This document shows positions 20,156-21,340 of a stretch of 21,340 nt of DNA, piece by piece (the stretch's first letter is position 1; every line of letters starts with the position of its first letter). The stretch is from assembly GCA_905397405.1 (NCBI GenBank), contig CAJPVJ010000693.1, forward strand, positions 1 to 21,340, given 5' to 3'. The position numbers and the translations under genes are program-made. A model generated the notes under the pieces. The model worked only from the letters and a program-made list of their open reading frames with translations, had not been told where the DNA came from and searched no databases. The DNA comes from Oppiella nova (lineage: Eukaryota > Arthropoda > Arachnida > Sarcoptiformes > Oppiidae).

Positions 20156-21340
20156 CTTAAGTGAGTATTTCAATACCTTTCCCCTTATGTAAATCCTATG
20201 ACAATATATTGAGTCATATTAATGATGTCTTTTTATTGATAGCTCTGGAAATGTCTATTCAATAATTGGCGCACAAATTGATTAATCGATGGATTATTGG
20301 TTTCATAAGTTTTCATTCATTAATATATTAATAATAATAATAATCAGACAATTGGTTGCAATAAATGTCACACACTGTTCGTCACGTCGTTTTAGGAAGT
20401 TTTTCAAATTAATCATTAATTTAATCATTTATATGTAAATTACTCTCACTTTACACGCGATTTATATATTTATTATACAATAGAAGAGAATTAGTTATGA
20501 ATTTAATTATTATATATGTCTTGGGATTCACTTTTTCAAAGAATATTATTTAATATTATTTTTATTATTAAAGTAAAAGTTAATTATTTTTTAATTATTG
20601 AATATTATTTTTCTTTACAGTTACTTTAAATTTACTTAATTTGTTGTAAATCTTATAATTAAGAAATTCTGTTCAAATTCTATTAAATCATGATTTAGAT
20701 TGAGATTTTGATTATTTATTACTCGTTGTTATTAATAAATCTCAATATTCTTGCATTAAAAGTGTTTTCTTTATAACTTTGAATATTCTTTATATTGAAT
20801 GTTTGGCAAAGTTTTTGAAAAGTAAGGCTAATAAACAAATAATACAGAATCGGTATGATGTGTTTAAATAATATTTTATAATACAATGAGTTTTTAAAAA
20901 TTCTATCAATTTGAATTATGGCTATGAAATTAGATAAAGGTGAACTATTTTAGTACAGTACAGTAATAATATTAAGATTTATTACACAGTTTAAACATTT
21001 ATTAATAAGTATTGCAATTTTGATTACAGCAACAATTTGAACAACATAAAGTAAGTTTTGTTACAAAACATGACACAATTACAGTATTTCTTATTACAAT
21101 TAAACTAATCATACAATAAGTTTTGTGCGAAATGTATTATTCTCTATACAAATATAAACAATAAATAAGGATATGATACCAAATGAGAATTCTATATTAA
21201 CAGCAATGTTTACAACAGCAAGGTCTATAACTTTATGCCACAACTATACCCATTAGTAAGAATCAATTTTAAATGGCTTTTAATTTGAATTTAAATCAAA
21301 TCCAAACTAAAATAAACAGAATATTAATTAGTGTTAAAAG
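20156..21340. other. 3' flank of TAF3, no gene recognised
   Basis: AT-rich DNA with no credible frame. AATAAA occurs at 20360-20365, 20734-20739 and 20830-20835, so TAF3 could have alternative 3' ends. The 3' pairing arm (20367-20388) lies directly after the first of these, so it would be kept whole only in transcripts ending at a later signal. Confidence 0.55.
20367..20388 (+). other. 3' arm of the long-range complementary pair
   Basis: Complementary to 19288-19309 at 21 of 22 positions. It lies 212 bp past the TAA of the long TAF3 frame, in a locally GC-richer patch of an otherwise AT-rich flank. In the spliced mRNA the two arms would be about 1 kb apart. Confidence 0.6.

Noticed and set aside
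1-21340. Transposons, LTR elements or viral fossils
   Set aside because: No reverse transcriptase, integrase, transposase, capsid or envelope-like frame and no paired terminal repeats were seen in any frame.

Overview
This is an AT-rich animal nuclear window, with short introns (mostly 57-135 bp) and long AT-rich gaps between genes. It most likely comes from an acariform mite. The main clue is a tandem cluster of bacterial-type UDP-glycosyltransferases with no membrane anchor, a gene type known to be expanded in mites. A (TTAGG)3 stretch is compatible with an arthropod. The species cannot be named from the sequence.

Layout. 1-4424 (+): three tandem UGT genes, the first present only as its 3' end. 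5932-7398 (+): a five-exon SWEET sugar transporter, whose third exon/intron boundary is duplicated in tandem. 7886-9848 (-): a five-exon alkylglycerol monooxygenase (AGMO), tail to tail with SWEET. 10925-12292 (-): an uninterrupted glycosyltransferase family 92 gene. 13054-13935 (-): a three-exon GTP cyclohydrolase I (GCH1). 16295-20155 (+): the TFIID subunit TAF3, head to head with GCH1 across about 2.4 kb.

The most striking signal is in TAF3. Its canonical form (histone fold, TAF3-specific motifs, basic middle, one PHD finger, basic tail) ends at a TGA followed at once by CAATTA, which fits the CARYYA readthrough context known from tobacco mosaic virus. The frame stays open after this TGA, crosses a clean 59-bp phase-0 intron, and encodes an AT-hook and two more intact PHD fingers. 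Seven bases after the TGA begins a 22-nt segment that is complementary at 21 of 22 positions to a segment in the 3' flank about 1.1 kb downstream. Together this looks like programmed stop-codon readthrough, possibly aided by long-range RNA pairing, that would turn a one-PHD TAF3 into a three-PHD form. This is a hypothesis; a small in-frame intron or exon-level alternative splicing could also remove the stop.

Working links: GCH1 makes the precursor of tetrahydrobiopterin, the cofactor AGMO requires, and both lie on the same strand about 3 kb apart. The UGT copies show signs of gene conversion. One of them carries an assembly join (a single N between identical 47-bp copies). No mobile element, viral fossil, tRNA, rRNA or CRISPR array was recognised.
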